Shown here one piece after another: positions 28,201 through 36,707 of a stretch of DNA of 64,000 nucleotides. Made by a program: the position numbers and the translations under genes. Numbering within the stretch: position 1 is the stretch's first letter; each line of letters begins with the position of its first letter. Under the pieces are notes generated by a model. It did not search any database and had not been told where the DNA came from. It saw nothing but the letters and a program-made list of their open reading frames with translations. The stretch is from Corynebacterium caspium DSM 44850 (lineage in GTDB: Bacteria; Actinomycetota; Actinomycetes; Mycobacteriales; Mycobacteriaceae): positions 620,001-684,000 of the forward strand of contig NZ_CP047118.1 of assembly GCF_030440555.1 (NCBI RefSeq). The letters run 5' to 3'.

Positions 28201-28452
28201 GGCTGGGCTGCTGATTTGGTGCGGGGACTCCAAGATGCCCGCAAGGCAGAAGATTTCCAGGTATCAGATCGCATCCAGGTACAACTCAGTGTGCCAGCAG
28301 ATAAGGAGGAATGGGCCCAGCGTCATGCAGGTTTCATTGCCGGAGAAGTGCTAGCTACGTCCTTTGCGATTACCACAGCAGAACTTCCCGTTGAAACACA
28401 CACCATCCATGAGGTAATCAAGGGAGTTACCGCCACTGTAGTGCGGGTTTAA
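25231..28452 (+). CDS. ileS: Isoleucyl-tRNA synthetase
   Basis: A 1073-residue class I synthetase. The ATP-binding HxGH motif is HYGH at 71-74 and KMSKS is at 643-647; the CP1 editing domain includes [12 protein letters not shown], and the anticodon-binding domain follows with [12 protein letters not shown]. Length and motifs resemble the eukaryote-like IleS2 type found in Actinobacteria, which is generally less sensitive to mupirocin (family knowledge; not tested here). Translation starts at ATG 25231 after GGAGGAAG, which is the target of the T-box switch. The exporter gene starts four bases downstream. Confidence 0.97.
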   Translation: MVNSDRATQGVGNVYPKVDMTAGSNRFSDMENQVLAYWKKDDTFQESLRQREDSPDYVFYDGPPFANGLPHYGHLLTGYVKDIVPRYKTMRGYHVPRVFGWDTHGLPAELEAEKQLGITDKGQIEKMGLAKFNEYCAKSVLAYTKEWEEYVTRQARWVDFENGYKTMDPGYMESVIWAFKELYEKGLIYQGFRVLPYSWAEHTPLSNQETRLDDSYKMRQDPTLTVTMPLTGAWEGTVGVETWAKHPELHDAAAIAWTTTPWTLPSNLALAVNPEVEYLLLKVGADAAVPEFVGQKFLIAKDLAGAYAKEFGSENEVVASFQGAELVGITYTPIFDYFAERAADGAFRILSAEYVTTENGTGIVHQAPAFGEEDMMTCQEAGIELVIPVDMDGKFTSQVPEYQGQLVFDANKDIIRDLKAKGRVLRHQTIEHSYPHSWRSGEPLIYMALPSWFISVTKFRDLMVELNHDEIEWIPDHVRDGQFGKWLAGARDWNISRSRYWGSPIPAWVSDNPEYPRVDVYGSLEEIERDFGRRPESLHRPYIDELTRPNPDDPTGKSTMRRVPDVLDVWFDSGSMPFAQKHYPFENKEWFDSHSPADFIVEYIGQSRGWFYVMHVLSVALFGRPAYKKVVAHGIVLGDDGLKMSKSKGNYPNVNEVFDRDGSDAMRWFLMSSPILRGGNLIVTEQGIREGVRQALLPMWNAYSFLQLYSGKPATWSVDSTDVLDRYILAKLHDLVRDVRDSLDATDIAGACDEVRQFCDALTNWYVRRSRNRFWTGDDTYPEAFNTLYTVLETLTRVAAPLLPMVTEVIWRGLTGERSVHLTDYPNPEDFPADAELVEAMDIIRGVCSAASSVRKAHTLRNRLPLPKLTIATPNSQSLAAFADIVRDEVNVKAVELTDDVDSVGTFQVAVNAKVAGPRLGRDVQTVIKAVKAGDYTRVGENVIAGGIELKPEEYTERLVATNPDSTAQIDGAEGLVVLDMTVTEELEAEGWAADLVRGLQDARKAEDFQVSDRIQVQLSVPADKEEWAQRHAGFIAGEVLATSFAITTAELPVETHTIHEVIKGVTATVVRV

Positions 28453-28455
28453 CCT

Positions 28456-29349
28456 ATGAAACCGGGTTTTTCAGGACGCCACATTATGTGGCTGGCACCT
28501 TTGTTAATGGTGGTATCGGCAATTTCGAATTATGCCGGTGCCGCCATGGCGATAGGGCTTTTTGCTGAATTACCCGCGTGGCTGGTGGCCTGGTTGCGGA
28601 TGAGTGCTTCGGCTTTGATTTTGGTTGCGATTTGGCGTCCGCACTACGCCGAATTCTGGGGTCGTTCTGGAGCACTTGCACTATTTTTTGGCTGCGCTAC
28701 TTTTGGCATGAATGCCGCCTTTTATGAAGCTATCGCAAGGCTACCTTTAGGAACTGCGGTTGCTCTGGAATTTTCTGGACCAATTATGGTGGCGGCTTTA
28801 GGGTCGCGAACTCTACGAGATTGGCTGGCCTTAATTTTGGCCGGCTCCGGAGTGCTGATTCTTTCTGGTGCGCAATGGGAAGTTTCTGCCACAGGAGTTC
28901 TTTTTGCACTGCTAGCTGCGGCTATGTGGGCGGCTTATATTTTATTGGGAAGCCAGATTTCTAAAAAGGTGGAAACTTCGGCTAGCTCAATGTCTGTCGG
29001 GTTTTTCTGGGCGGCAATGCTTTCTTTACCCGCAGCGCTCTGGGCTTTTCCTAAGCCAGCAGAGTTAAGCCATAGCTTGCTTTGGTTACTGCTTTTAGCC
29101 CTAGGTTTAGGGGCACTTTCCTCAGTAATTCCTTATAGTTTGGATCAAGTAATCATGCGCATGGCGGGGGCTACTTATTTTTCCATCCTATTGGCCCTAC
29201 TCCCAGTAGTAGGGGCCCTAGTTGGGGCGCTCGCTTTAAGCCAGGTTTTAAGCCAGCTAGAAATTATTGGAATGATATTTGTAGTTCTAGCGGTGCTGTG
29301 CCGTAAACCTGAAGGGCGCAGCACGAAAATTGCAGAAGTCAGCCCATAA
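28456..29349 (+). CDS. EamA/DMT family exporter (RhtA-like)
   Basis: A 297-residue protein with about ten transmembrane helices and two EamA repeats. SNYAGAAMAIGLFAELPA near the N-terminus, FGMNAAFYEAIARLPLGTAVALEF and the second-half SVIPYSLDQVIMRM segment resemble the RhtA threonine/homoserine exporter branch. Substrate inferred only. It begins four bases after ileS and is probably cotranscribed, so its output may fall under the T-box indirectly. Confidence 0.85.
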   Translation: MKPGFSGRHIMWLAPLLMVVSAISNYAGAAMAIGLFAELPAWLVAWLRMSASALILVAIWRPHYAEFWGRSGALALFFGCATFGMNAAFYEAIARLPLGTAVALEFSGPIMVAALGSRTLRDWLALILAGSGVLILSGAQWEVSATGVLFALLAAAMWAAYILLGSQISKKVETSASSMSVGFFWAAMLSLPAALWAFPKPAELSHSLLWLLLLALGLGALSSVIPYSLDQVIMRMAGATYFSILLALLPVVGALVGALALSQVLSQLEIIGMIFVVLAVLCRKPEGRSTKIAEVSP

Positions 29350-29371
29350 CAACTTAACCGCTCATTTGTTC

Positions 29372-29384
29372 TATTATGGGAATT
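29372..29384 (+). promoter_or_regulatory. Leaderless-type promoter of dinB
   Basis: TATTAT (29372-29377) lies seven bases before ATG 29385, and no ribosome-binding site is visible. Confidence 0.5.
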
Positions 29385-30776
29385 ATGGCGCGTTGGGTTT
29401 TGCACTTAGATATGGACGCTTTCTTTACGTCCTGTGAGCAGCTAACCCGACCCACTTTACGCGGAAGACCAGTGATCGTGGGCGGGCGCAGTGGGCGAGG
29501 AGTAGCTGCTGGTGTCTCCTATGAAGCTCGCAAATTTGGAGCTCGCTCTGCTATGCCGATGCATCATGTTTTACATCTGGTGGGCTATTCTGCCGTAATA
29601 GTTCCCTCAAGAATACAGCTGTACCGTACGGCCTCTACCAGGGTATTTGAAGTAATTAATCGTCATGTTGATGTAGTTGAACAACTCAGTATTGACGAAG
29701 GGTTTATGGAACCCTCTGCATTGGTGGGAGCTAGTGTGGCAGAGGTACAAGCGTGGGCAGAGATGCTGCGCCAGGAGATCCGTAAAGAAACCGGATTATC
29801 GTGCTCAATAGGGGCTGGTTCCGGGAAACAATTTGCCAAAATTGGCTCTGATGAAGGCAAACCAGATGGGGTTTTCGTAATTCCGCACGAAGAAGAAATA
29901 CAGTGGTTACACCCCCTTGATGTTTCTAAACTTTGGGGAGTAGGCCCAGTTACCAAGCAAAAACTCAATGCTGTGGGGATTAAGACCATTGGTGATCTGG
30001 CAAATCTAGATCGCAGTGAAGTGCAACTACTTTTGGGTTCTACCATTGGAATTCAGCTTTGGGAATTAGCTCGCGGAATAGATCCACGCCCAGTAGTGCC
30101 ACGGGCAGAAGCTAAATCAGTGTCAGCTGAACACACCTACCCTCAAGATCTACTAACAAAAGCACAGGTAGATGCGGCAATTACCCGTTCTGCAGAAGAG
30201 GCCTACCATCGATTAGTAGCTGATGGTCGGGCAGCGCGCACTATCAGCGTTAAATTACGGATGGCAGATTTTCGTATCGAATCCCGTTCTGCCACTTTGC
30301 CTTATGCCACCGATAACCTTGACACTCTCAAGGCTGTGGCCACTAAATTAGTGCGCTACCCGGATCAAGTTGGAGCTATCAGGCTAGTAGGAGTGGGATA
30401 TTCCGGACTAGAAGAAGAACCCCAACATGTGCTCTTTCCAGAGCTAGATAGCCGCATAAGTGTGCTGCCTAAACTTAATACGGAAGCCGATTATGAGGTG
30501 GGGGTTGCCGGAGTAGGCAGTGATAACGGCTTAGAAATCTCCATTAAAACAGAAGATGCCCCAACCGGATGGCGCGCCGGAGATGATGTACACCACCTAG
30601 AATATGGGCACGGTTGGGTACAAGGTGCTGGTAAAGGCGTAGTTTCAGTGCGTTTTGAGAGTAGAACTACCGGCCCTGGTAAAACCCATACTTTTGCCGA
30701 AAATGATCCAAACTTAGTAGCAGCAAGCCCTTTAAAATCTCTAGATTGGGATGATTGGCTAGCTGAGCACGAATAA
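29385..30776 (+). CDS. dinB: DNA polymerase IV (Y-family)
   Basis: A 463-residue translesion polymerase. Catalytic carboxylates are seen in LHLDMDAFFTSCEQ at the N-terminus and LSIDEGFME near residue 103; SYEARKFGARSAMP, the helix-hairpin-helix LWGVGPVTKQKL and the little-finger domain follow. The C-terminus is extended by about 100 residues compared with E. coli DinB and contains WRAGDDVHHLEYGHGWVQ, a feature of actinobacterial forms. ATG 29385 is preferred over 29376 because the conserved N-terminus is xRWVLHLDMD and the -10 spacing fits a leaderless start. Its end overlaps the asparaginase gene by 18 bases. Confidence 0.93.
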   Translation: MARWVLHLDMDAFFTSCEQLTRPTLRGRPVIVGGRSGRGVAAGVSYEARKFGARSAMPMHHVLHLVGYSAVIVPSRIQLYRTASTRVFEVINRHVDVVEQLSIDEGFMEPSALVGASVAEVQAWAEMLRQEIRKETGLSCSIGAGSGKQFAKIGSDEGKPDGVFVIPHEEEIQWLHPLDVSKLWGVGPVTKQKLNAVGIKTIGDLANLDRSEVQLLLGSTIGIQLWELARGIDPRPVVPRAEAKSVSAEHTYPQDLLTKAQVDAAITRSAEEAYHRLVADGRAARTISVKLRMADFRIESRSATLPYATDNLDTLKAVATKLVRYPDQVGAIRLVGVGYSGLEEEPQHVLFPELDSRISVLPKLNTEADYEVGVAGVGSDNGLEISIKTEDAPTGWRAGDDVHHLEYGHGWVQGAGKGVVSVRFESRTTGPGKTHTFAENDPNLVAASPLKSLDWDDWLAEHE

Positions 30777-31730
30777 TTTTGCTATTTCGCCCGTATCAGA
30801 AAATCCTGCGGCAATAGCTGCTGCCAAAATAATGCGTGCTTGCCCGGCGCGAAGCTGCCCGGCTGAGATAACCCCGTAATCGCCTAGGGTAGCGCCGCCA
30901 CCAGCACCACCATAAGTAAGGACCACACTGCCTTTAGCTACGCGGGTGGTCATTACCACCGGGATTTCTTGTTTCCGAGCCGCAATAATTCCAGCAGCTA
31001 GGCCCGTACTCACATTCCCAGCACCCATGCCTTCAATAACTAGTCCTTGAGCTCCACGCGCTAGGGCCGCGGTGATGAGATCTTGAGGAGCGCCGGGCCA
31101 AGATGGAATTATTTCCACCTTGGTGTCCGCAAATTTGATATCAGGAGAGGTCAAGGTAGCGCGCCGGGGATTATCTAGGGCGCCGCGATAACTAAAAGCT
31201 TGTGGGGCAGTGGTGTGAGTTTTAATAGTTCCAAAAGCTGGCAGTACTTCTGTTCCTACCACTACTAGCACTCCGATGCCGCGCGCAGAGGGATCCATCG
31301 CTACTATGCAGGCATTATAAAGATTTGTAGGGCCATCAGCTGCTGGATCATCAGCTGGTTTCATCGCGGCGGTTAAAATTATGGGGCGTTCGTCGTCATG
31401 CAAAAGATCTAAAGCTATGGCGGTTTCTTCTAGGGAATCTGTGCCATGGGTAATTACAATGCCACTAATTGTGGGATCTTGCAGGATTTTTCGGGTGGCG
31501 GTGGCAATATCATCAATATCGCCTAGAGTCATGGAGGAAGAATCTAAGCGCGCTAAATCTGTAATTTGGAAAGAAATATGTGCAGCATCAAATTGGGGAG
31601 CAATCTGGGAGATAAGTTCTGCACCACTTAAGGTAGGGACAAGATGCCCTTGTGCATCGTGAGTGCAAGCGATAGTTCCCCCGGTACTTAATACCGCTAT
31701 TATTTGCTTATTTTCAGTAGCCATACTCAT
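30759..31730 (-). CDS. ansA: L-asparaginase
   Basis: A type I/II asparaginase-fold protein of about 323 residues that hydrolyses asparagine to aspartate and ammonia. The catalytic threonines lie in VLSTGGTIACTH near the N-terminus and IVITHGTDSLEETA; LTAAMKPADDPAADGPTNL is the substrate-lid region. No signal peptide, so cytoplasmic. Three in-frame ATGs exist (31748, 31730, 31724); 31730 has GGGAA at a suitable distance. It converges on and overlaps dinB at the 3' end. Confidence 0.9.
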   Translation of the reverse strand: MSMATENKQIIAVLSTGGTIACTHDAQGHLVPTLSGAELISQIAPQFDAAHISFQITDLARLDSSSMTLGDIDDIATATRKILQDPTISGIVITHGTDSLEETAIALDLLHDDERPIILTAAMKPADDPAADGPTNLYNACIVAMDPSARGIGVLVVVGTEVLPAFGTIKTHTTAPQAFSYRGALDNPRRATLTSPDIKFADTKVEIIPSWPGAPQDLITAALARGAQGLVIEGMGAGNVSTGLAAGIIAARKQEIPVVMTTRVAKGSVVLTYGGAGGGATLGDYGVISAGQLRAGQARIILAAAIAAGFSDTGEIAKLFVLS

Positions 31731-31836
31731 AGTTTCCCAGATTGCCATAGCTGTGTGCTGAAGGATAGTTCCAAAGCTAGATAATTATGACGTGTACAGT
31801 CTTTAAGAGATTGTGTACGCCGGAAGAGGGATATTA

Positions 31837-32427
31837 ATGAATTTCAGAAAGCTAACTACAGTTCTAGCAATTGCTGGCCTAAGCCTGGGCCTGGCCTCCT
31901 GTGGTGATGATTCCACCAAAAAAGAACCTGCTAAAACTTCTACCACTGCGATGAGCACCACCCCTGGTGTGGTCGCCTTGCCTTCGGCAGACGAGCTTAA
32001 TCATGTTATTGCTGTAGCTACTGACCCGGCAGCACCGGTGGAAGAAAAAGTGCGTACGGTGCAGGGAGGCGATACAGCCCCTGAACTTTTTGAAATAATG
32101 ACCGCTTCCAAGCACGAATCAGGTGCAGATTTCCAAGTAGTTGACCCAGTTTTACCTGGTTATACTGCCGATACTGTATTGGCAACAGTTAATTTCACTT
32201 TGCCAGAACATCCTGCACAGGTAGCTGAAAACGTAGAATTCATCTTTGAAGATGGCACTTGGAAGCTTTCAGATTCTTGGGCTTGTACCCTAATTTCTTC
32301 CACCGTTCCAGAGCAGCTTCCGGCCATGTGTAATGCCAAGGTTGATGCTCCTATAGTTCAGCCCCCAGCGCCGGCTCCGATGCCGGAACAGCCGGCAGAA
32401 ATGCCAGCGGAAGCTCCGGCGCAGTAA
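31837..32427 (+). CDS. MTB12-like lipoprotein
   Basis: A 196-residue exported lipoprotein. The signal peptide MNFRKLTTVLAIAGLSLGLASC ends in the lipobox LASC; a Thr/Ser-rich linker follows, then a domain with PSADELNHVIAVATDP and ...FEDGTWKLSDSWACTLIS resembling the low-molecular-weight antigen MTB12 family, and a Pro/Ala/Glu-rich tail. Two Cys in the mature domain could form a disulfide. ATG 31837 is chosen because AAGAGGG is seven bases upstream and the signal peptide begins there. Function unknown. Confidence 0.82.
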   Translation: MNFRKLTTVLAIAGLSLGLASCGDDSTKKEPAKTSTTAMSTTPGVVALPSADELNHVIAVATDPAAPVEEKVRTVQGGDTAPELFEIMTASKHESGADFQVVDPVLPGYTADTVLATVNFTLPEHPAQVAENVEFIFEDGTWKLSDSWACTLISSTVPEQLPAMCNAKVDAPIVQPPAPAPMPEQPAEMPAEAPAQ

Positions 32428-32457
32428 AACTGCTATAGAAGATAAAGCTTTTAAGTG

Positions 32458-33528
32458 TTAAGTGGCGCTGCCAAGCCCGGTGGTGGCGTCTTCAAAGCTA
32501 ATAGCGGTAGTGGAATCTTGGACGACTCGAATATCTGAGGGGGAGTTCTTGTCTCCGTAGATTACCCGGGTAGTCCAGGCAACTTCACCGCCAATGGGCA
32601 GGGCCTTAGTGAGATCAACCTGCAAAGTTCCGTTGCTGGTGGTATCAGAATTTAGTACTGAAAGTTTGCCGCTATTAGTTACTGTAGTTTCAATATCCAC
32701 CGCACCTTGCGAGGGGTGTTGTTTTATTTCTACTGATAGCTTCAAGACTGTATCGGCTATGGATTCTAAGGTATAGGTAGTGGTTTGGAGCAAAGTGGAA
32801 TTTCCAGTTACCCGAGAATCAATAGACCACTTAGCGCCAACCCCAATAGCTTCTACAGGCAAAATTACTGGGAGGGAAATCATCCGCACGATAGCTCCTT
32901 CAGCAATTGCTCGTCCGGTGTCATCGGCTTGGGTAGGAGCACTTAGGCGCAGCTTAGAAATACGTCCGGAATTATCCGCTTGCCAAAATAATTGAAATCC
33001 GGCGGCAGATTCTGCAGAAGCACTTTTCTCTAATACGGATACCCGGGGGCTATCTAGTGTTAAGGCAACCTCTCTAAAACTGGTCTCACTTGTATTTTCA
33101 GCACTAGTTTTCATAACTTCTGGGTGAGTAGTGCTGTGCATGATAAAACTGGTGGAATCTACCGGACCACCGGCTGGGGCAGTGGGGGAAAACTCTGTGG
33201 CTGGGCGAGCAAATTGGTTAAAACCTTCAGAAACGGTTACTCGCGTCGCAGTTTCTGCCATTTGAGTCGCATCCGTATAAACCAGCTGTGCCCGGGGGCT
33301 GGCGCCGGGATTATGCAGGGTTACCCGCGAAGGGTCCAATTCCAGGGATACTGCTTGTTCTACCGCAGTTCCCATCGCGGTATCAGCCGGGGCTTTAGCA
33401 TTATCAACTTCCTCTACAGAGCTACATCCGATGAGAAGTAGCGGAGGAACTAGCATAGTGGCCGCCAAAGCGCGCAGCTGGGTAGCCGCAGAGCGGTGGT
33501 GGTGGCAAGCTTCACGCAAAGAAGTCAC
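32458..33528 (-). CDS. DUF6263-like secreted lipoprotein
   Basis: A 356-residue predicted lipoprotein: after a basic, His-rich n-region and the hydrophobic segment LRALAATMLVPPLLLIGC the lipobox LIGC is present. The mature part is beta-rich, with GVGAKWSIDSRV and TTTYTLESI motifs that suggest the DUF6263 family. GTG 33528 is chosen because TACATT lies six bases upstream (leaderless layout); TTG 33573 would add 15 residues that lack signal-peptide character. Function unknown. Divergent to lspA, the lipoprotein signal peptidase gene. Confidence 0.72.
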   Translation of the reverse strand: MTSLREACHHHRSAATQLRALAATMLVPPLLLIGCSSVEEVDNAKAPADTAMGTAVEQAVSLELDPSRVTLHNPGASPRAQLVYTDATQMAETATRVTVSEGFNQFARPATEFSPTAPAGGPVDSTSFIMHSTTHPEVMKTSAENTSETSFREVALTLDSPRVSVLEKSASAESAAGFQLFWQADNSGRISKLRLSAPTQADDTGRAIAEGAIVRMISLPVILPVEAIGVGAKWSIDSRVTGNSTLLQTTTYTLESIADTVLKLSVEIKQHPSQGAVDIETTVTNSGKLSVLNSDTTSNGTLQVDLTKALPIGGEVAWTTRVIYGDKNSPSDIRVVQDSTTAISFEDATTGLGSAT

Positions 33529-33575
33529 ATCACTAATGTACAGTTTCTGGCACTTTGATGGTCGCTTAAGCAAGA

Positions 33576-34118
33576 ATGGGGGACGTGAAGAATGTCAAGG
33601 CAAGTTTTAGAGTCCCTATATTGCTCCTTCTGTTGGTAGTAGCCGGGATTGATCAGGGGTTAAAAATCCTGGTGCTGCGGAATTTAGCCGTAGGGGAAAT
33701 TCTCTATATTTTTGGAGACTGGTTTAAGCTGCGTTTACTCTTTAACCCTGGGGCTGCATTCTCCACCGGTACCAGTGTGACCTGGCTATTTACTACTATT
33801 CAGTTAAGTTTCGTGGTGGTTGCCATTGTTATTTCCAAGCGCCTTAACGATCCGTGGTCAGCGGTGGGTTTGGGCTTGATAGCGGGGGGAGCTTTGGGCA
33901 ATCTAGTTGATCGTTTAACTCGACCGCCAGGATTTTTTATCGGCCATGTAGTGGATTATATTTCGGTCGGTAATTTTGCGATTTTCAACTTTGCTGATGC
34001 CGCAATTACTTGCGGGGTGGTTATTTTTCTCATCGGAATGTGGGTGCAGGAGCGCCAGCAAAAAGAGCTCGCAGAGTCATCTAAAGCTGATATAGCAGAT
34101 ATAGAGGAGATCAAATAA
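33576..34118 (+). CDS. lspA: Lipoprotein signal peptidase LspA
   Basis: A 180-residue membrane aspartic peptidase that cleaves prolipoproteins. Four transmembrane helices; the conserved NPGAAFS motif near residue 53, catalytic Asp in [11 protein letters not shown] and the second Asp in [12 protein letters not shown] are all present. It lies in a family-typical pair with a pseudouridine synthase gene, overlapping it by one base (TAATG). No good ribosome-binding site before ATG 33576; GTG 33585 is the alternative. Confidence 0.93.
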   Translation: MGDVKNVKASFRVPILLLLLVVAGIDQGLKILVLRNLAVGEILYIFGDWFKLRLLFNPGAAFSTGTSVTWLFTTIQLSFVVVAIVISKRLNDPWSAVGLGLIAGGALGNLVDRLTRPPGFFIGHVVDYISVGNFAIFNFADAAITCGVVIFLIGMWVQERQQKELAESSKADIADIEEIK

Positions 34119-35035
34119 TGCGAGAAACTCGAACCTTGCCAGTGCCAGAGGGCTTGGTGGGAATGCGTGTGGATGCGGCGATCTCGAAACTGCTAGGCCT
34201 TTCCCGTACCGCGGCGGCTGATATAGCTGCTGCAGGTGGGGTGCTTTTAGATGGCCAAGTGGCTACAAAATCCACTAAATTGCTAGCTAATGCCATGCTA
34301 GAGGTGACTTTGCCGAAACCGCGCGAATTACAAATCACCCCGGAAGTAGTAGAAGGAATGGATATTCTTTATTCCGATGCCGACGTGGTGGCAGTAAATA
34401 AGCCGGTTGGAGTAGCCGCACACCCCACCCTTGGTTGGGATGGGCCCACTGTTATTGGGGGGTTGGCCGCGGCAGGTTTTCGGATTTCTACTTCTGGACC
34501 ACCAGAGCGTAAAGGCATTGTTTCTCGTCTAGATGTGGGCACTTCTGGGGTAATGGTGGTGGCTGCTAGCGAACGCGGCTATACCCAGTTAAAGCGGGCT
34601 TTTCGGGATCGTGAAGTCACCAAGACTTATCATGCACTAGTGGAGGGGCATCCTGATCCTTTTACGGGCACTATAGATGCCCCGATTGGGCGACATCCTG
34701 CAGCTGGATGGCGTTTTGCGGTCACCAGTGACGGTAAGGAGGCGGTAACCCACTATCAAACTTTAGAAGCGTTTCCTGAGGCCACGCTTTTGGAAGTGCA
34801 TCCAGAAACTGGCCGTACTCATCAGATCCGGGTACATATGTCTGCCATTGGGTACCCTTGCGTTGGCGATCCAATGTATAGCGATAATCCGGAATTGGGT
34901 GCGCGTTTAGGGCTAATTCGGCAATGGTTGCATGCCTATGAACTCGGATTCACCCACCCTGATGGACATTGGATGACTATCCAAGCTCCTTATCCAAATG
35001 ATCTAGCAGCAGCTCTTGAAGTAATTCGTCGATGA
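34118..35035 (+). CDS. RluA-family 23S rRNA pseudouridine synthase
   Basis: A 305-residue protein with an N-terminal S4-like RNA-binding region ([25 protein letters not shown]) and the RluA catalytic domain. The catalytic Asp lies in [16 protein letters not shown] near residue 148; PHPTLGW-like [12 protein letters not shown] and [14 protein letters not shown] are family motifs. RluD-type specificity is inferred from similarity only. Coupled to lspA and overlapping the next gene by four bases (ATGA). Confidence 0.92.
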   Translation: MRETRTLPVPEGLVGMRVDAAISKLLGLSRTAAADIAAAGGVLLDGQVATKSTKLLANAMLEVTLPKPRELQITPEVVEGMDILYSDADVVAVNKPVGVAAHPTLGWDGPTVIGGLAAAGFRISTSGPPERKGIVSRLDVGTSGVMVVAASERGYTQLKRAFRDREVTKTYHALVEGHPDPFTGTIDAPIGRHPAAGWRFAVTSDGKEAVTHYQTLEAFPEATLLEVHPETGRTHQIRVHMSAIGYPCVGDPMYSDNPELGARLGLIRQWLHAYELGFTHPDGHWMTIQAPYPNDLAAALEVIRR

Positions 35036-35691
35036 AGGTGAAGTGGCCGGTACAAATAGCTGCGCAGCCACGCACTTTAAGTTGGGCTGCGTTAGCTAAA
35101 AAGGCTTGGCAAAATCTTTTTCCAGTGCTGCTGCTGTTGCTATTTTTAACTGTATTGGCCTCGTTTTCGGAGCGCACTGTCGCCCAGATGCGTCCTAATG
35201 GTGATGTGCTCGGTGCCAATGCTGGTGCTGATTTGGAGGCTTATAAACAGCAAGCCGTCGCTAGTTTAAAATCCCCGCTCCTAGATGCCACGCAACCTAG
35301 TTTTGCCTTAATTACCTTTGATAAACCGTTAGATCCTCTTGAGGTGGCTGCTTTAATAGCTCCTATTAAGCGACTCAATGCCATGGTGGTAGGTATTAGC
35401 AGCCCCATTGCTTTACCTGAACCACTTATTGGAGAATCGCGGGCAGCACCGCTATATCGCGGCTTGAGCCAATTAGAAAAAACTCTCGGTGGGCAGGTGG
35501 CAGTGCCAAAGACAGCTATTACGGCAGTAATTGTGTGGGATTTACCCCCAGTACTTGCGGCCTTGGCAGAGAAACCAAATATTTGGGCAGTGGAAGCCTT
35601 ACCCCCTGATGCCAGTTGGGGATCTTTTGGTATTCAACCAGTTCCCACCCCCGCGGCGATAGAAATTACTCCGGGTCTAGGTTCGCAATAG
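35032..35691 (+). CDS. Conserved corynebacterial membrane-anchored protein
   Basis: A 219-residue protein with one transmembrane helix (about residues 30-46, [16 protein letters not shown]) after a basic cytoplasmic segment, and a predicted extracytoplasmic domain rich in beta/alpha alternation ([25 protein letters not shown]). I do not recognise a named domain. It overlaps the pseudouridine synthase gene by four bases and converges with rarD, overlapping its end by 26 bases. Confidence 0.75.
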   Translation: MKVKWPVQIAAQPRTLSWAALAKKAWQNLFPVLLLLLFLTVLASFSERTVAQMRPNGDVLGANAGADLEAYKQQAVASLKSPLLDATQPSFALITFDKPLDPLEVAALIAPIKRLNAMVVGISSPIALPEPLIGESRAAPLYRGLSQLEKTLGGQVAVPKTAITAVIVWDLPPVLAALAEKPNIWAVEALPPDASWGSFGIQPVPTPAAIEITPGLGSQ

Positions 35692-36580
35692 TTGCACGTT
35701 GCTGTGTGCGTTGCTTGCGTTGCGTACGTTGCTTGCCTACTTGTTGCACTGCAATTGAGCCAATATAAATAAGCACTGCAAACCAAATAATTATATAGCC
35801 GATCCATCTGGCTGAATCCATGGTTTCATGTACTACAAAAACCGCCCACAGCATTTGCATGGTGGGATTAATGAATTGCATCATGCCTATTGTCGAAAGC
35901 GGAATTAGCTTAGTTGCTTGTCCAAAAGCTAAAAGCGGCAAGGCGGTTACCAGGCCGCTAATAATTAGGAGCATCATGTGGCTGGGGCCATTATTAAAGA
36001 AGGTGCCTTGTCCAGAGATCTCTAAATAGGCAATGAAAGCAATGGCAAAAGGGGTAATTACTAGAGTTTCTGCAGCTAGGGATCCGGTGGTGGAAACGCG
36101 AACTCCTTTTTTAATGAGCCCATAAAATCCGAAAGTCAAAGCTAGCCCCAAGCCAATAAATGGGGGTTGCCCAATTAGGAAAGTTAGATAACCTACCCCA
36201 ACTAAGGCCACTAGTACCGCAGTGATCTGGGTGCCAGGCAAGCGTTCTCGTAGAAAGATCATCCCTAGTGCCACTGAGAATAGGGGGTTAATAAAGTAGC
36301 CGAGGGCAGCTTCGGCAACATGTCCTGAATTAACGGTGAAAACAAATAATCCCCAGTTAGCAGTGATTAGCAGACCGCAGGCAGTCATGCGTAACCATTG
36401 GTTTTTGCCGGCTTTGCGTAGTTCTGTCCAGCTGCGAGTGAAGTAGAGCAGCAAGCTCATAAGAATTGAGGTCCAAAGGATGCGATGGGCCAAAATCTCT
36501 ACTGGGGAAGCAGGTTCTAGGAGTGGAAAAAATGCTGGAAAGAGCCCCCAGAGCAGATACGCAATTAAACCGAAGATCAT
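35666..36580 (-). CDS. rarD: EamA family transporter RarD
   Basis: A 304-residue DMT transporter with ten transmembrane helices. IFGLIAYLLWGLFPAFFPLL, AHRILWTSILMSLLLY, LITANWGLFVFTVNSGHVAEAALGYFINPL and the C-terminal LIPLSTIGMMQFINPTMQML match the RarD subfamily (chloramphenicol-sensitive protein). Substrate unknown. The only in-frame start after the upstream stop is ATG 36580; TACTAT six bases before it (36587-36592) implies a leaderless message. The hydrophilic C-terminus is rich in Arg/Gln. Confidence 0.9.
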   Translation of the reverse strand: MIFGLIAYLLWGLFPAFFPLLEPASPVEILAHRILWTSILMSLLLYFTRSWTELRKAGKNQWLRMTACGLLITANWGLFVFTVNSGHVAEAALGYFINPLFSVALGMIFLRERLPGTQITAVLVALVGVGYLTFLIGQPPFIGLGLALTFGFYGLIKKGVRVSTTGSLAAETLVITPFAIAFIAYLEISGQGTFFNNGPSHMMLLIISGLVTALPLLAFGQATKLIPLSTIGMMQFINPTMQMLWAVFVVHETMDSARWIGYIIIWFAVLIYIGSIAVQQVGKQRTQRKQRTQQRATIANLDPE

Positions 36581-36586
36581 ATAGGC

Positions 36587-36592
36587 ATAGTA
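36587..36592 (-). promoter_or_regulatory. Leaderless-type promoter of rarD
   Basis: TACTAT on the minus strand is followed by six bases and the ATG at 36580; no ribosome-binding site is present. Confidence 0.5.
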
Positions 36593-36694
36593 GCGGTAGT
36601 ACCATTGTTCAACTTTTTATGCCGGCTTGATTTATTGGAATAAAGAGCCATTTTTACTCTCACCAGGGCTCCGGCAGCTTTTGAAATCATGAGC

Positions 36695-36707
36695 TACAGT
36701 GGCCCCT
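36695..36707 (+). promoter_or_regulatory. Leaderless-type promoter of dnaE
   Basis: TACAGT (36695-36700) lies seven bases before ATG 36708, with no purine-rich ribosome-binding site. Confidence 0.45.

Noticed and set aside
28456..29349. T-box assumed to be of the transcription-terminating type
   Set aside because: No terminator hairpin with U-tract exists between the T-box and ileS, so read-through control was not proposed.
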